Source: CALKWS01 sp035302405
GTDB lineage: Bacteria; Actinomycetota; Actinomycetes; Actinomycetales; Beutenbergiaceae
NCBI GenBank assembly: GCA_035302405.1
Contig: DATGSR010000115.1
Location: forward strand, 1 to 64,000
Length of the DNA stretch: 64,000 nt
Reading direction: 5' to 3'
The position numbers were made by a program, and so were the translations under genes. Of this stretch, positions 33,675-41,807 are shown piece after piece (within the stretch, counting starts at the first letter, position 1; the number at the start of each line of letters is the position of its first letter). Below the pieces are notes generated by a model, which searched no databases, was not told the DNA's origin, and saw nothing but the letters and a program-made list of their open reading frames with translations.

Positions 33675-33815
33675 GGACTCAGCGCGGTCGGCGGCATTTC
33701 CACCACCACCTGCCGCGTCGACGGCACTCCGCGCCGACGGGGCGGGCGGCGTAGTACGGCGCGCGAACCGGGAGGGCCGCGGGTACCGTGGCTGCCGGTC
33801 AACGAGAGGACGCAC

Positions 33816-35480
33816 ATGTCCCGACAGGTCACCCTCGCCGTCTGCGCCTGTGCCGCCGTGGCGCTGACCGCATGCGGCACCACCGAGCCGGAGCCCCCGG
33901 CCCCCTCAACCACTCCGCCCCCGGCGACCCAACCTTCGCCCGAGCCGGCTCCCACCCCTACGCCGACCACCGAGGAGCCCGAGAGCGTCCTGGAGGAGTA
34001 CGGCATCAGCGCGGGCCACCCGCTGGCGGTCGACGCGGGCGAGGAGGTCCTCGCGGACGGCGGCAACGCGGCCGATGCGATCGTCGCCGCGGCCTTCGCG
34101 GTGGCGGTGGTGGAACCGTTCGCCTCCGGAATCGGGGGTGGTGGCGCAGCGATCGTGGTCCCCGATGAGGATGAGGCGACGGCGTATGACTACCGCGAGG
34201 AGGTTCCGGGCAGCGGCGCGATCCCGCCCGGTGGCGTGGGAGTGCCCGGTTTCGTGGCCGGCATGGCCCAGATCCATGCCGACCACGGAAGCCTGGAGTG
34301 GGCCCGAGTGCTCGAACCGGCGATCACGCTGGCCGAGGAGGGATTCGAGGTCAGTCCCTTCCTCGCGCTGCGGATGAGTTCTGACTACGGCCCGGAAGCG
34401 ATCAGCGGTCTGGACCATTTCACCTCCTCCGGGGTCCCGCTGGCTGCCGGCGAACCGCTGGTGCAAGAAGAGTTGGCGGCCACGATGCGCACCCTGGCTC
34501 GGGACGGCGCCGAATCGTTCTATCACGGAGACCTTGCCGGTGAGGTCGCCGCCGTGGAGGGGCTGGACCGGGATTCACTTTCGAACTACGAGGTGCTCAC
34601 CGCCGATCCGGTGCGCGGCGCGATCGATGAGTTCGAGGTGCTCGCCGCGCCGCCTGCGTTACCGGGGGTGGCGCTGATCCAAATGCTGCAGATCGCCGAG
34701 GCCGAGGGCCTGGCGCGGACGGCGCCGGGCTCAGCGGAGTACATGGAATTGCTAGGGGCCGGGTGGGCCGTGGGGTATGAGACCACCGTCACCGAACTGG
34801 GGGATCCGCGCTTCGTCGATGTCCCGGTACAGGAACTGACAGATGCGGACGCGAATGCCGCGGCGGCACGGGCCGGAGCCAGCACAGCCGCGATCGGCGG
34901 CCCGAGCGAGCCCGGTCCCGCCGGTGCCGGTAACACCACCCACCTGACCGCTGTGGACACTGACGGCTTGATGATCTCGATGACCAACACCATCACGAGT
35001 TTCTGGGGTTCCCAGCACTACGTCGGCGGCTTCTTCATGAACAATCAGCTCACCCGCTTCGAAGCGATCGGATCAACCTCGGCGAATGAACCGCAAGCCG
35101 GGAGAAGATCGGTCAGTTGGTCCCTGCCTGCGGTGGTGGCCGACCAGCAGGGTCGAGCGGTCCTAGGAATCGGCACCCCCGGGGCGGACCGGATTCCGCA
35201 GGTGATGGCCCAGGTGATCACCAGGTGGGCGATGCACGATCAGTCGTTGGAAGAGGCGGTCGCCGCGCCCCGGTTCGCTTACGAGAGCAACCAGGTCCTG
35301 GTGGAGGAAGAACCGGATGCGGATGCCGCGGCCCAACTGTCGTTGCCGTATGAGGTGGTCCCGGCCGAGTGGGCCTACTTCGGCTCCGTGCAGGCCCTGC
35401 AGGTGGATTACGCCTCCGGGCAGGTGCGCGGCGCGCCGGACCATCGCCGGGAAGCCGATGTGGCGGTCGGCGAACCCTGA
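33816..35480 (+). CDS. Gamma-glutamyltransferase lipoprotein
   Basis: A 554-residue secreted Ntn-hydrolase precursor. MSRQVTLAVCACAAVALTAC is a lipoprotein signal with Cys 20, followed by a roughly 40-residue Pro/Thr linker for the cell wall. The large-subunit part has HPLAVDAGEEVLADGGNAADAIVAAAFA and PFASGIGGGGAA. The autocleavage and catalytic Thr lies in AGNTTHLTAVD near residue 374, and the small subunit has SFWGSQHYVGGFFMNNQLT and RRSVSWSLPAVV. It would hydrolyse or transfer gamma-glutamyl groups from glutathione-like or poly-gamma-glutamyl compounds outside the cell. ATG 33816 follows GAGAGGA. Part of the block inserted between folC and DUF4233-ndk. Confidence 0.88.
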   Translation: MSRQVTLAVCACAAVALTACGTTEPEPPAPSTTPPPATQPSPEPAPTPTPTTEEPESVLEEYGISAGHPLAVDAGEEVLADGGNAADAIVAAAFAVAVVEPFASGIGGGGAAIVVPDEDEATAYDYREEVPGSGAIPPGGVGVPGFVAGMAQIHADHGSLEWARVLEPAITLAEEGFEVSPFLALRMSSDYGPEAISGLDHFTSSGVPLAAGEPLVQEELAATMRTLARDGAESFYHGDLAGEVAAVEGLDRDSLSNYEVLTADPVRGAIDEFEVLAAPPALPGVALIQMLQIAEAEGLARTAPGSAEYMELLGAGWAVGYETTVTELGDPRFVDVPVQELTDADANAAAARAGASTAAIGGPSEPGPAGAGNTTHLTAVDTDGLMISMTNTITSFWGSQHYVGGFFMNNQLTRFEAIGSTSANEPQAGRRSVSWSLPAVVADQQGRAVLGIGTPGADRIPQVMAQVITRWAMHDQSLEEAVAAPRFAYESNQVLVEEEPDADAAAQLSLPYEVVPAEWAYFGSVQALQVDYASGQVRGAPDHRREADVAVGEP

Positions 35481-35499
35481 CTGTGCAACGTCGGCGCGG

Positions 35500-36156
35500 C
35501 TATTGGTGTTTACCGGGGGCAGAGGCGTCGTCGGATCCGCCGGCACGGCCCCCTTCGCTGGTTGGCCACAACCCGGAACTGCGGCGCCGACGATGAACCG
35601 TGAGGTAGGTGAGCCCGTGCGCGCCGGCGGCGAACGCACGCTGGGACCGACGCGGCAGCCAGACCACGAGCCCCGCGCGCAGATCCACCAGGCCGGTTTC
35701 GGTGTGTAGGTGTCCGGAGCCGGCGAGTACGTGGATGAGGACGTCCACCTCCGGGCCGGCGTGGGAACCGATGCCATCGCCCGCTGGCAGGGTGACGATG
35801 TTGGCGTCCAGGTCCCGCTCCTGCATGCCCAGGTTCCACACCGCCCCGCCACGGGCGTCGTCGGTCACCGATGAGGTCACCGCAGCGGCATCGACCACGA
35901 CGTGCGGAAGCGCCGTGGAAGAGTGCTTGGTGACGCGGATACGCCACGGCTCGGAGGCGGTCTCTTCCCACGAGTATCCGTTGGGGTAGTTGGCCTCCAA
36001 CATGGCGCGTAGCGTTGCCGGGTCGTCATCGGTGAGGATCAGCACTGCCTCGGAGACGTGGAGGTCGGCGAAGGCTTTCCACGCCGCGGCGAGGCGTTCC
36101 GGTGCCGCCACCTCCCGCAGGTCGACTACCGATGAGGGGGAACTGCTGGTCGTCAT
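35500..36156 (-). CDS. DUF2249-like domain fused to a cupin
   Basis: A 218-residue two-domain protein. Residues 15-85 (VVDLREVAAPERLAAAWKAFADL, LILTDDDPATLRAMLEANYPNGYSWEE, WRIRVTK) resemble the DUF2249/SirA-like fold often found with haemerythrins and nitrogen-oxide proteins. Residues 110-200 are a cupin barrel (IVTLPAGDGIGSHAGPEVDVLIHVLAGSGHLHTETG, LRAGLVVWLPRRSQRAFAAG) with candidate metal-binding His residues. The C-terminal 20 residues are Gly/Ser-rich. ATG 36156 is the first in-frame ATG; no ribosome site is clear. Function unknown; a redox or metal-sensing role is only a guess. Confidence 0.68.
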   Translation of the reverse strand: MTTSSSPSSVVDLREVAAPERLAAAWKAFADLHVSEAVLILTDDDPATLRAMLEANYPNGYSWEETASEPWRIRVTKHSSTALPHVVVDAAAVTSSVTDDARGGAVWNLGMQERDLDANIVTLPAGDGIGSHAGPEVDVLIHVLAGSGHLHTETGLVDLRAGLVVWLPRRSQRAFAAGAHGLTYLTVHRRRRSSGLWPTSEGGRAGGSDDASAPGKHQ

Positions 36157-36208
36157 CAATCACCAATCTGCAGGAGTTTCGACGGCCAGCCCACGATAAC
36201 CACCCGCC

Positions 36209-36324
36209 CGCGGGAGGCCCGCCCGCACCGTGGGAGGTCGGCCCGGTCCGTGGGAGGGCCGCCCGGCTTGGGGAGGGCCGCCCGTGGGAGGTCCGTCCGC
36301 CCCGTGCGGGATTTCCCCGCCCGC
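36209..36324. repeat. Six-unit roughly 20-bp intergenic tandem repeat
   Basis: Units begin near 36209, 36229, 36249, 36270 (shortened), 36284 and 36304. The shared phrase is CGTGGGAGG followed by (T/G/C)C(G/C)G(C/T)CCG. This is the longest and most regular array of its kind in the window. Confidence 0.75.
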
Positions 36325-36540
36325 CCGCGCGGACCCGCGCAGCCGCGGCCAGCTCAGGCCTGGGCCCGGTTCGGGTCCCCACCGACGCCGGCATCGGAGC
36401 CGTTGATCCTCTGCAGGTGGCAAGATTGGTGGTGATCGCACCACATGGTTCTGAGCCCGCCGGCCGGCTCCATCCGGACACGGGTGGTCAGCCCGGGTCG
36501 GCGGGACGAGCCGGTGTGGGCGCGAATCGCTGCGGCGTGC

Positions 36541-36554
36541 ACGTGCTTGCACGT
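36541..36554. promoter_or_regulatory. Inverted repeat upstream of dhaKLM
   Basis: ACGTGC, two bases, GCACGT: a perfect 14-bp inverted repeat 72 nt before the dhaK start. Candidate operator for an unknown regulator; none is encoded next to it. Confidence 0.35.
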
Positions 36555-36625
36555 CGCTGGCCAATGCCGTGTCGGCGTGTGCACAGTGGGACCGCGGGCG
36601 GCGCGGGGAGTCGAAGGAGTAGCCC

Positions 36626-37633
36626 ATGAAGAAACTGATCAACGACCCCAAAGACGTCGTCGCCCAGTCCGTGGCGGGTTTCGTCCAGGCACACTCCGAA
36701 CTGGTCACCAGCAGCGACGAGCCGGCGGCGTTGTTCATTTCCCGTGCCGGGGGGCCGGTGCCGGGGAAAGTGGGCTTGGTCAGCGGCGGTGGATCGGGGC
36801 ACGAGCCGTTACACGGCGGGTTCGTCGGCGCGGGCATGCTCGATGCCGCCGTGCCGGGGCAGGTTTTCACCTCGCCCACGCCCGACCCCATCCTGGCGGC
36901 CACGCACGCCGTGGACGCAGGTGCCGGCGTGCTGTACATCGTGAAGAACTACACCGGCGACGTGCTGAACTTCGAGACGGCCGCCGAACTCGCCGACCTG
37001 GACGGCCTGGCGGTCAACACCGTCGTGGTCGACGACGACGTGGCGGTACAGGACTCGACGCACACCGCTGGACGGCGTGGGGTCGCGGGCACGGTGCTGG
37101 TGGAGAAGATTGCGGGCGCCGCGGCTGAGCGGGGCGATGACCTCCAGACGGTCACCGCGATCGCCGAGCGGGTTAACGCCAACGTGCGTTCCATGGGCGT
37201 GGCGTTGCGGGCCTGCACGGTGCCGCATACCGGCCGCCCCTCGTTCGATCTCGCCGATGATGAGATCGAGATCGGCATCGGGATCCACGGTGAGCCTGGA
37301 CGGGAGCGCACGCCCATAGCGCCGGCCGACGACATCACCGATCGACTGATTGACGCGGTGTTGGAGGACCTGTCTCCACCATCGGGTGAATCAGTCCTGC
37401 TGTTGGTGAACGGCATGGGCGGCACGCCGCTGAGTGAACTATCCATCGTCTATGGCCGTGCCCGGCAGCGCTTGGAGGAAGCCGGGCTGCTGGTGCACCG
37501 GTCCCTCTTGGGCAATTACGTCACCGCGCTGGAGATGCAGGGCGTGTCGGTGAGCGTGCTGCGCCTGGACGGCGAGTTGACGGCGCTGTTCGATTCGCCG
37601 GTAGTAACCCCGGCACTGCGGTGGGGTGCCTGA
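36626..37633 (+). CDS. dhaK: PTS-dependent dihydroxyacetone kinase, DhaK subunit
   Basis: A 335-residue subunit that binds dihydroxyacetone covalently through a histidine. KKLINDPKDVVAQSVAGF is the typical N-terminus, GLVSGGGSGHEPLHGGFVGAGMLDAA near residue 50 forms the substrate site, YTGDVLNFETAAELA is near 110, and the hemiaminal-forming His is His 221 in IGIGIHGEPGRERTP. Length fits the family (about 330-356). It is followed without a gap by dhaL and dhaM (TGATG overlaps), giving the full phosphoenolpyruvate-dependent system that turns dihydroxyacetone into dihydroxyacetone phosphate. Start ATG 36626. Confidence 0.93.
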   Translation: MKKLINDPKDVVAQSVAGFVQAHSELVTSSDEPAALFISRAGGPVPGKVGLVSGGGSGHEPLHGGFVGAGMLDAAVPGQVFTSPTPDPILAATHAVDAGAGVLYIVKNYTGDVLNFETAAELADLDGLAVNTVVVDDDVAVQDSTHTAGRRGVAGTVLVEKIAGAAAERGDDLQTVTAIAERVNANVRSMGVALRACTVPHTGRPSFDLADDEIEIGIGIHGEPGRERTPIAPADDITDRLIDAVLEDLSPPSGESVLLLVNGMGGTPLSELSIVYGRARQRLEEAGLLVHRSLLGNYVTALEMQGVSVSVLRLDGELTALFDSPVVTPALRWGA

Positions 37634-38286
37634 TGCAGCAACTGGATGGCGGTTGGGCGCGAGCCTGGATCCGCGAATGTGCCCGGGTGATTGCCGAGCA
37701 ACGGGTAGCGCTGATGGAGTTGGACCGGGCGATCGGTGACGGCGATCATGGTGAGAACCTGGACCGGGGGTTCAGCGCAGCCGCGGCCCGCCTGGCCGAG
37801 TTCCCCGCCGACAGTCCGGGGGAGGTGCTGCGGCTGACTGCGGCGACGCTGATGTCCACCGTCGGCGGGGCCGCCGGCCCGTTGTACGGGACCGCGTTTC
37901 TGCGCGCCGCTCGAACGGCGGGTGATGACGACCTGGACCCCGGGCGACTCGCGGCGATGCTGCAGGCGGCGGTGGAGGGCATCACCACGCGTGGGCGGGC
38001 GAGGGCCGGTGACAAGACCATGGTCGACGCCTGGGCGCCGGCCGCTCAGGCAGCGCGACGCGCTGCCGGGGAGGGCACGGTGCAAGAGGTGCTGCAGGCG
38101 GCCGCCACTGCAGCGGCAGAGGGCGCACGGGCCACCGAGCCGTGGGTAGCCCGTAAGGGGCGGGCGAGTTACCTGGGGGAACGCGCCCGTGGCCACCGCG
38201 ACCCAGGCGCCCAATCCAGCGCGCTGTTGCTGCAGGCCGCGGTCAGCGCGGTCCATCAGGTCACCGTGAGCGAACAGGAGAGTTGA
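37633..38286 (+). CDS. dhaL: Dihydroxyacetone kinase, ADP-binding DhaL subunit
   Basis: A 217-residue helical-barrel subunit that carries tightly bound ADP and passes phosphate from DhaM to dihydroxyacetone on DhaK. The Asp triad that holds Mg-nucleotide is in LDRAIGDGDHGENLDRGF near residue 35. GGAAGPLYGTAFLRAA near 85 and RARAGDKTMVDAWAPA near 125 are also family-specific, as is the final KGRASYLGERARGHRDPGAQSSALLL. ATG 37633 shares a base with the dhaK stop. Confidence 0.93.
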   Translation: MQQLDGGWARAWIRECARVIAEQRVALMELDRAIGDGDHGENLDRGFSAAAARLAEFPADSPGEVLRLTAATLMSTVGGAAGPLYGTAFLRAARTAGDDDLDPGRLAAMLQAAVEGITTRGRARAGDKTMVDAWAPAAQAARRAAGEGTVQEVLQAAATAAAEGARATEPWVARKGRASYLGERARGHRDPGAQSSALLLQAAVSAVHQVTVSEQES

Positions 38287-39002
38287 TGGCGCCCACCGCA
38301 TTGGTCCTAGTGGCCCACTCCACGTTGCTGGCACAAGGCTGTGCGCAAGTTGCGGCCCAGATGGCGCCCGATGTTGTGATCCTGCCCGCGGGCGGGTTGG
38401 CCGGCGCCCACGACGATGACGGATTGGGCACAAGTTACGACCTCGTCGAACGCCAGGTACGCCAAGCGTTTCGCGACGGTGCGGTTCACGTTGTGCTGAT
38501 CACGGATCTGGGGTCGGCAACGCTGACCGCGCAATCGGTGGCGGAGATGCTCGACGATGATCGCATCCTTGTGGCGGACGCACCGTTCGTAGAAGGTGCG
38601 GTGGCCGCGGCGGTCACGGCGCAAGGCGGCGCTAATGGCGGGCAGGTGCTCGCTGCTGCGGAAGAGGCGGCCGGATCGTTTCGCCCGCCTCGCTCCGCGG
38701 CCCCGGAGGTTCCACCCGGGCCGCCGCAGGATCAAGGCGACGGACAGGTGGTGCGCCGAACGGTCGAATTGCGTAACCGGCATGGCTTGCACGCTCGCCC
38801 CGCGGCGATGGTCGCTCGTCGCGTGGGGGAGTTCGACGCCCGGGTCTGGGTCAACGGGGTGGACGCCACCAGCGTGCTGGCGCTGATGGGACTCGGGCTC
38901 ACCCGCGGAGCGCGCGTGGAGTTGCAGGCTACCGGCCCGCATGCGGCCCAGGTCATTGAGATGATCAGCGCCGACGTCGAGGCCGGTTTCGGGGAAGAGT
39001 GA
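38286..39002 (+). CDS. dhaM: Phosphocarrier DhaM: PTS EIIA-mannose domain plus HPr domain
   Basis: A 238-residue phosphate-transfer protein. Residues 1-130 are an EIIA(man)-like domain whose active His is in ALVLVAHSTLLAQG near residue 11. Residues 155-238 are an HPr domain with the phosphorylatable His in RNRHGLHARPAAMVARR. The two are joined by a Pro/Gly linker. It lacks the enzyme-I-like third domain of the E. coli protein. Because it carries its own HPr it needs only enzyme I from elsewhere. ATG 38286 overlaps the dhaL stop by one base. Confidence 0.9.
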   Translation: MAPTALVLVAHSTLLAQGCAQVAAQMAPDVVILPAGGLAGAHDDDGLGTSYDLVERQVRQAFRDGAVHVVLITDLGSATLTAQSVAEMLDDDRILVADAPFVEGAVAAAVTAQGGANGGQVLAAAEEAAGSFRPPRSAAPEVPPGPPQDQGDGQVVRRTVELRNRHGLHARPAAMVARRVGEFDARVWVNGVDATSVLALMGLGLTRGARVELQATGPHAAQVIEMISADVEAGFGEE

Positions 39003-39018
39003 ACCCCCGCGCTGTCGG

Positions 39019-39030
39019 TACGGTGGGAGT
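39019..39030 (+). promoter_or_regulatory. Leaderless -10 element of the DUF4233 gene
   Basis: TACGGT at 39019-39024 ends 6 nt before ATG 39031, between the dhaM stop and DUF4233. Confidence 0.45.
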
Positions 39031-39537
39031 ATGAGCGGTACTCACCTGGCGGGCGGACCCGAACCCGCCGACCACGCCGGCGGCCCCGGAGCCACCGACG
39101 AAGCGGGAGCGTCCGAACCTAGCGGCCAGCCTCGCGCACAGCGCTCCGCCCGCGTCATCTTCTGCGCCACGGTGCTGGGGCTGGAGGCGTTCGTGGTGTT
39201 GTTCGCCGCGCTGGTGGCCATCGGGCTGGAGTTGGCGGAACCGGCCGTGGTGTGGACCGTGACCGGGATCGCCGCGCTGGCTTGCCTGGTACTGGCCGGA
39301 CTGGTGCGGTACCGAGCCGCGCTGGTGCTCGGCTCCCTGGTACAGGTGGGGTTGATCGCCGCCGGACTGGTGATCCCGATGATGTACTTCGTCGGCGGCA
39401 TCTTCGCCGTCATTTGGGTGGTGGCGTTGCGGCTGGGGAACCGCATCGACGTCGAGCGTGCTGAACGCGCTCGGGCCGAGTCAGCCAACCCTGCCTCCTC
39501 CGACCCCGATGTATCACCGCCCGGTCAGGGCGCCTGA
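39031..39537 (+). CDS. DUF4233-family membrane protein
   Basis: A 168-residue membrane protein with a roughly 40-residue polar Gly/Pro N-terminus, about four helices (VIFCATVLGLEAFVVLFAALVAIGL; VVWTVTGIAALACLVLAGLV; ALVLGSLVQVGLIAAGLVIPMMYFVGGIFAVIWVVAL) and a charged tail ending near GNRIDVERAERARAE. The SARVIFCATVLGLEAFVVLFAALVA segment marks DUF4233, which in actinobacteria usually lies between folC and ndk. ndk follows here, but folC is displaced 6.5 kb upstream. Function unknown. Confidence 0.85.
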   Translation: MSGTHLAGGPEPADHAGGPGATDEAGASEPSGQPRAQRSARVIFCATVLGLEAFVVLFAALVAIGLELAEPAVVWTVTGIAALACLVLAGLVRYRAALVLGSLVQVGLIAAGLVIPMMYFVGGIFAVIWVVALRLGNRIDVERAERARAESANPASSDPDVSPPGQGA

Positions 39538-39622
39538 ACTGACCGTCAGCAACGGTGCAGTAAGAATGCTGGAACCGGTCCGCGCTGCAGCCGTGCCGGT
39601 CGGACCCGTAGTCGCCGGCCAG

Positions 39623-39635
39623 TAGGCTGACCCGT
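39623..39635 (+). promoter_or_regulatory. Leaderless -10 element of ndk
   Basis: TAGGCT at 39623-39628 ends 7 nt before ATG 39636, with no ribosome site. Confidence 0.55.
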
Positions 39636-40088
39636 ATGAGCCTGAACATCGAGCGCACCCTGGTCATCATCAAGCCCGACGGCGTCCGGCGCGGGTTGGT
39701 CGGTGAGATCGTGCGGCGGATCGAAGCCAAGGGGTACAGCCTCGTTGCTGCTGAGTTGCGCACTGCGGATACTTCGTTGCTAGCCCGGCACTACGCCGAA
39801 CATGAGGGCAAGCCGTTCTATCAACCGCTCGTGGACTTCATGTCGTCTGGGCCGGTCCTGGCGGCGGTCGTCGAGGGGCATCGGGTCATCGAGGGCTTCC
39901 GCGCGTTGTGCGGAGCGACCGACCCCACCGCTGCGGCGCCCGGTTCGATCCGTGGCGATCTCGCCCGCGACTGGGGGTTGCCGGTCCAGCAGAATCTCGT
40001 GCACGGCTCCGATTCACCGGAATCCGCCGCACGTGAGATCGCCCTGTGGTTCCCTGACATCGCCGCAACTGGCACCGCTCGGGAGTAG
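39636..40088 (+). CDS. ndk: Nucleoside diphosphate kinase
   Basis: A 150-residue enzyme that balances NTP pools by moving the terminal phosphate through a histidine. RTLVIIKPDGVRRGLVGEI opens the protein, YAEHEGKPFYQPLVDFMSSGPV is near residue 53, GATDPTAAAPGSIRGDLARD is near 93, and the catalytic His is His 123 in NLVHGSDSPESAAREI. Length is slightly above the usual 136-145. The message appears leaderless. A long hairpin between ndk and the converging putP serves as terminator. Confidence 0.95.
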   Translation: MSLNIERTLVIIKPDGVRRGLVGEIVRRIEAKGYSLVAAELRTADTSLLARHYAEHEGKPFYQPLVDFMSSGPVLAAVVEGHRVIEGFRALCGATDPTAAAPGSIRGDLARDWGLPVQQNLVHGSDSPESAAREIALWFPDIAATGTARE

Positions 40089-40135
40089 CGTCGCTCGCGC
40101 CGCCGAGGGATAGCGTGGTCGGCGCCGCAGCAGAG
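40086..40135. repeat. Two-copy 25-bp tandem repeat starting at the ndk stop
   Basis: 40086-40110 and 40111-40135 both begin TAGCGT and share GCGCCGC. The first unit opens with the ndk stop codon itself. A third TAGC follows at 40136. Confidence 0.6.
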
Positions 40136-40177
40136 TAGCTCTTCGGGTGTGTTGCTGCCCGAGGAGTTGCGCACACG

Positions 40178-40217
40178 CGAACGGGCCAGCACCGCCATCG
40201 GGGTGCTGGCCCGTTCG
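40178..40217. terminator. Strong bidirectional hairpin between ndk and putP
   Basis: A perfect 16-bp stem (40178-40193 with 40202-40217, starting CGAACGGGCCAG) and an 8-nt loop, placed between two converging genes. Free energy must be very favourable. No long T-tract, as often in actinobacteria. Confidence 0.75.
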
Positions 40218-40247
40218 TCCCGGGGCCGGGAGAGCCCGACCGGCCGG

Positions 40248-41759
40248 TTACCCGGCGACTTCCTGCTTCACTTCAGAAAGGGCGACCGCCTCGTCGAACT
40301 CCCGGTCCAATTCGGCGTTCGGCTTGAAGGTCAGGTTGCTGACCAGCACAGCCACCAACACGTTCACCGCAAAGCCCGGCACGATCTCGTACAGGCTCGC
40401 GCCGAAGATCTCCGGACCGAACGCATTCCAGAGGAACACGGTGGCCGCCCCGGTGACCATCCCCGCCAGGGCGCCCCAGTTGGTCAGTTTGCGCCAGAAG
40501 AGCGACAGCAGGATCGCCGGGCCGAAGGAGGCGCCGAAGCCGGCCCAGGCGAAGGCCACCAGTTCCAGGATCGTGCCCCCGGGGTTGATGGCGAGCAGAA
40601 TCGCGATGACCGCCACGACCAACACCGCCGCCCGGCCCAACATCATCAACCGGACCGGTGAGGTGTCCTTGCGGAACATCCGGTACAGGTCCTCCACGAA
40701 CGCCGAGGAACTGACGATCAACTGGGAAGAAACGGTGGACATGATCGCCGCTAGTACGGCAGCGAACACGAAGCCGACCACGAGCGGGTGCAAGAGCATA
40801 TCGGCGAGGGCGAGCACCACGTGCTCGGGGTTGTCCAACGGAACGGCGTTGCGGTGGAAGTAGGCGATGCCAACCAATCCTGCGGCCACGGCACCGAGCA
40901 GGGAGATCGCCATCCACCCGATACCGATCCGCCGTGCGGACTTGGCTGCGGCGGCATCGCGCATCGCCATGAAACGGACGATGATGTGGGGCTGTCCGAA
41001 GTAGCCCAGTCCCCACGCGAGTGCGGAGATGATGCCGATCACGGTCGCCCCGCCCAGGCCCAGGCCGGCGACCATCGAGAGCCGGGTCGGATCCACCTCG
41101 CGGATCGCGTCGAGCGTCTCGCCGACGCCGCCCACCGCGGCAACGCCCATGATGGGGATGATGATCAGTGCCAGCATCATCAGCGTGCCCTGGACCACGT
41201 CGGTCAGGGATGCGCCGAGGAAGCCGCCGATGAGGGTGTAAGCCAGGGTGACGCCGGCCACGATCAACATGCCGGTGAGATAGTCGGCACCGAACGCGAT
41301 CACGAAGAACTCGCCGCCGGCGACCATCATCGATGAGACGTAGAACGTGAAGAAGACCAGCACAATGAGTCCGGAGGCTACGCGCAGGGCGCGGGATGAA
41401 TCGTGCAGCCGGTTCTCGAAGAAACTGGGAATCGTGATGGAGTTCTTTGCCACCTCGGTGTAGGAACGTAACCGCGGTGCAACGAATTTCCAGTTCATCC
41501 AGGCGCCGATAGTCAATCCGATCGCGATCCACGATTCGATCAGACCCATGGCGTAAATGGCTCCGGGCAGCCCCATCATCAACCACCCGGACATGTCGGA
41601 TGCCCCAGCGCTGAGCGCCGCCGTCCACGGCGGGAGTTTGCGACCGGCGAGCATGTAGCCCTCGTGATCGGTGGTTCGCCGGTAGGCGTAGATCCCGATG
41701 GCGATCATGATGGCGAAGTACAGGATCAGCGCGATCAACTGAAATGTGCGGTCAGACAT
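40248..41759 (-). CDS. putP: Sodium/proline symporter
   Basis: A 503-residue secondary transporter of the SSS family with about 13 helices, importing proline with Na+. LAGRKLPPWTAALSAGASDMSGWLMMGLPGAIYAMGL near residue 37 is the typical Na+/proline-site start, KNSITIPSFFENRL is near 105, and LAAIMSTVSSQLIVSSSAFVEDLYR near 330 is the SSS signature with Na+-binding Ser residues. ATG 41759 has AAAGGGG upstream. It lies 48 nt downstream of putA on the same strand, forming a putA-putP uptake and catabolism unit. Confidence 0.93.
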   Translation of the reverse strand: MSDRTFQLIALILYFAIMIAIGIYAYRRTTDHEGYMLAGRKLPPWTAALSAGASDMSGWLMMGLPGAIYAMGLIESWIAIGLTIGAWMNWKFVAPRLRSYTEVAKNSITIPSFFENRLHDSSRALRVASGLIVLVFFTFYVSSMMVAGGEFFVIAFGADYLTGMLIVAGVTLAYTLIGGFLGASLTDVVQGTLMMLALIIIPIMGVAAVGGVGETLDAIREVDPTRLSMVAGLGLGGATVIGIISALAWGLGYFGQPHIIVRFMAMRDAAAAKSARRIGIGWMAISLLGAVAAGLVGIAYFHRNAVPLDNPEHVVLALADMLLHPLVVGFVFAAVLAAIMSTVSSQLIVSSSAFVEDLYRMFRKDTSPVRLMMLGRAAVLVVAVIAILLAINPGGTILELVAFAWAGFGASFGPAILLSLFWRKLTNWGALAGMVTGAATVFLWNAFGPEIFGASLYEIVPGFAVNVLVAVLVSNLTFKPNAELDREFDEAVALSEVKQEVAG

Positions 41760-41807
41760 TGCGTGGCCCCTTTGCCTAATGAAGTGATGGTGGTGATTAA
41801 AGTGTGG

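Larger units (their letters stand above)
36157..36625. other. Intergenic region with 20-bp tandem array, upstream of dhaK
   Basis: About 470 bases between the divergent cupin and dhaK genes. It contains the six-unit repeat at 36209-36324 and a perfect ACGTGC-TT-GCACGT inverted repeat at 36541-36554, 72 nt upstream of dhaK. The rest has no supported gene. GGAG at 36609-36612 precedes dhaK by 13 nt. Confidence 0.55.
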
